Shown: positions 7,235 through 7,865 of the stretch, in pieces
Position numbering within the stretch: position 1 is the first letter of the stretch
Layout of the letters: every line of letters starts with the position of its first letter
DNA from: Planctomycetia bacterium
Lineage (GTDB): Bacteria > Planctomycetota > Phycisphaerae > Phycisphaerales > SM1A02
Assembly (NCBI GenBank): GCA_009936695.1
Contig: JAACEA010000163.1
Coordinates: 1-7,865, forward strand
Reading direction: 5' to 3'
DNA length: 7,865 bases
Notes under the pieces: model-generated
The model's input: the letters and a program-made list of their open reading frames with translations, nothing else
The model's database searches: none
What the model was told of the DNA's origin: nothing
Position numbers and translations under genes: made by a program

Positions 7235-7865
7235 ATGGAATGCGGCATCGTCGGACTGCCCAACGTCGGCAAGAGCACCCTCTTCAACGCCCTCACCGCC
7301 GCAGGCATCGAGGCCCAGAACTACCCGTTCTGCACCATCGAACCCAACGTCGGCGTGGTCAGCGTGCCCGATCCGCGGCTCGGGGTGATCAACGAGCACA
7401 TCGAGACGCAGAAGATCATCCCCGCGGTGATCCGACTGGTCGACATCGCCGGACTGGTCGAAGGCGCGAGCAAGGGCGAAGGACTCGGCAACAAGTTCCT
7501 CGCCAACATCCGCGAGGTCGACGCCCTGCTCCAGGTCGCCCGCTGCTTCGAGGACGACGACATCGTCCACGTGTCCGGCTCGATCGATCCGGTCCGCGAC
7601 ATCGAGATCATCGGACTGGAGCTCCTCCTCGCCGACGCCGAACAGGTCGACGGTTCGCTCGACAAGGCCCAGCGGCAGGCGCGGTCCGGCGACAAGGACG
7701 CGAAGTTCCGACTGGGCGTGCTGGAGAAGTGCAAGGCGTGCCTCGACGATGAGCAGCCGCTGCGCACGCTCGACCTCAACCCCGAGGAGGCGAAGGCGGG
7801 TTGGGGTCATGCGGGTCATGCACTAACACATACGAACACAAGAACACGCATACGCATACGCATAC
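7235..7865 (+). CDS. ychF: Redox-regulated ATPase/GTPase YchF (OLA1 homologue), 3' part missing
   Basis: Obg-related P-loop NTPase that prefers ATP and associates with ribosomes; it is linked to translation and oxidative-stress responses in other bacteria. Visible: G1 loop GLPNVGKST at 7-15, FCTIEPNVG at 32-40, and G3 region [17 protein letters not shown] at 70-86 with Leu74 in the position of the catalytic Gln, as in HAS-NTPases. [13 protein letters not shown] at 103-115 and the start of the helical coiled-coil domain near 120-170 follow. ATG at 7235 has AGGA 8 nt upstream and gives the standard family N-terminus. Homology is clear to about residue 188 ([11 protein letters not shown], near 7800). 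After that the frame stays open but reads into low-complexity residues where YchF should continue into its FLTxKP and NxxE (G4) region. A full protein is about 363 residues, so roughly half is missing. Divergent from the hydrolase gene. Confidence 0.93.
   Translation, partial: MECGIVGLPNVGKSTLFNALTAAGIEAQNYPFCTIEPNVGVVSVPDPRLGVINEHIETQKIIPAVIRLVDIAGLVEGASKGEGLGNKFLANIREVDALLQVARCFEDDDIVHVSGSIDPVRDIEIIGLELLLADAEQVDGSLDKAQRQARSGDKDAKFRLGVLEKCKACLDDEQPLRTLDLNPEEAKAGWGHAGHALTHTNTRTRIRIRI
7801..7865. repeat. Low-complexity, AC-rich tail with tandem repeats at the window end
   Basis: The last 65 bases differ sharply from the rest. GGGTCATGC is repeated twice in tandem (7804-7812, 7813-7821). An AC-rich stretch follows (35 of 45 bases A or C in 7821-7865), ending in three copies of CGCATA (7847-7864) plus one C. 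GC content is about 44% over the last 45 bases. The tail interrupts ychF and encodes nothing recognisable in any frame. An assembly or sequencing artefact at a contig end is the likeliest reading. Confidence 0.75.

Noticed and set aside
7036..7752. 238-codon plus-strand frame overlapping ychF in another frame
   Set aside because: Its translation is Arg/His/Pro-rich, while the overlapping frame from 7235 encodes the conserved YchF P-loop.
7121..7819. 232-codon minus-strand frame opposite ychF
   Set aside because: It is antisense to a clear YchF, includes the artefactual tail and has no recognisable domain.
7847..7865. Terminal CGCATA repeats as a telomere or CRISPR-like repeat
   Set aside because: Only three 6-bp copies without spacers, at the very end of the sequence and inside an interrupted conserved gene; a contig-end artefact is simpler.

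Overview
This is a compact, high-GC bacterial chromosome segment made of housekeeping genes. Six protein-coding genes fill almost all of it. No mobile element, CRISPR array, tRNA or rRNA is visible, and I see no previously undescribed system. The GC-rich codon use, the long unusual PBP2 and the overall protein style would suit a Planctomycetota (Phycisphaerae-like) metagenomic genome. That placement is an impression from sequence style, not a demonstrated assignment.

Layout. Five genes lie on the minus strand, in transcription order from right to left. They are a UPF0173-type metallo-beta-lactamase-fold hydrolase (7015-6329), the elongation-specific transpeptidase PBP2 (mrdA, 6167-3696), its glycosyltransferase partner RodA (mrdB, 3699-2443), the 16S rRNA methyltransferase RsmG (2393-1659) and a DinG-type Fe-S helicase (1559 to beyond the left edge). 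On the plus strand, diverging from the hydrolase across a 219-bp gap, is the ribosome-associated ATPase/GTPase YchF (7235 to the right edge).

How the genes work together. mrdA and mrdB overlap, with the TGA stop of one inside the TTG start of the other, so PBP2 and RodA are probably made by coupled translation. Together they form the synthase that polymerises and crosslinks peptidoglycan during elongation. rsmG and dinG follow on the same strand at 49 and 99 bp and may share the transcript, though their functions (ribosome modification, DNA/R-loop unwinding) are unrelated to wall synthesis. The 161-bp gap before mrdA holds a GC-rich hairpin.

Points worth attention: DinG carries Ser where the first Fe-S cysteine is expected; PBP2 is about 190 residues longer than the E. 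coli protein; and the last ~65 bases of the window turn abruptly into AC-rich low-complexity repeats that interrupt YchF and look like a contig-end artefact. There is no gene-free stretch longer than 300 bases.
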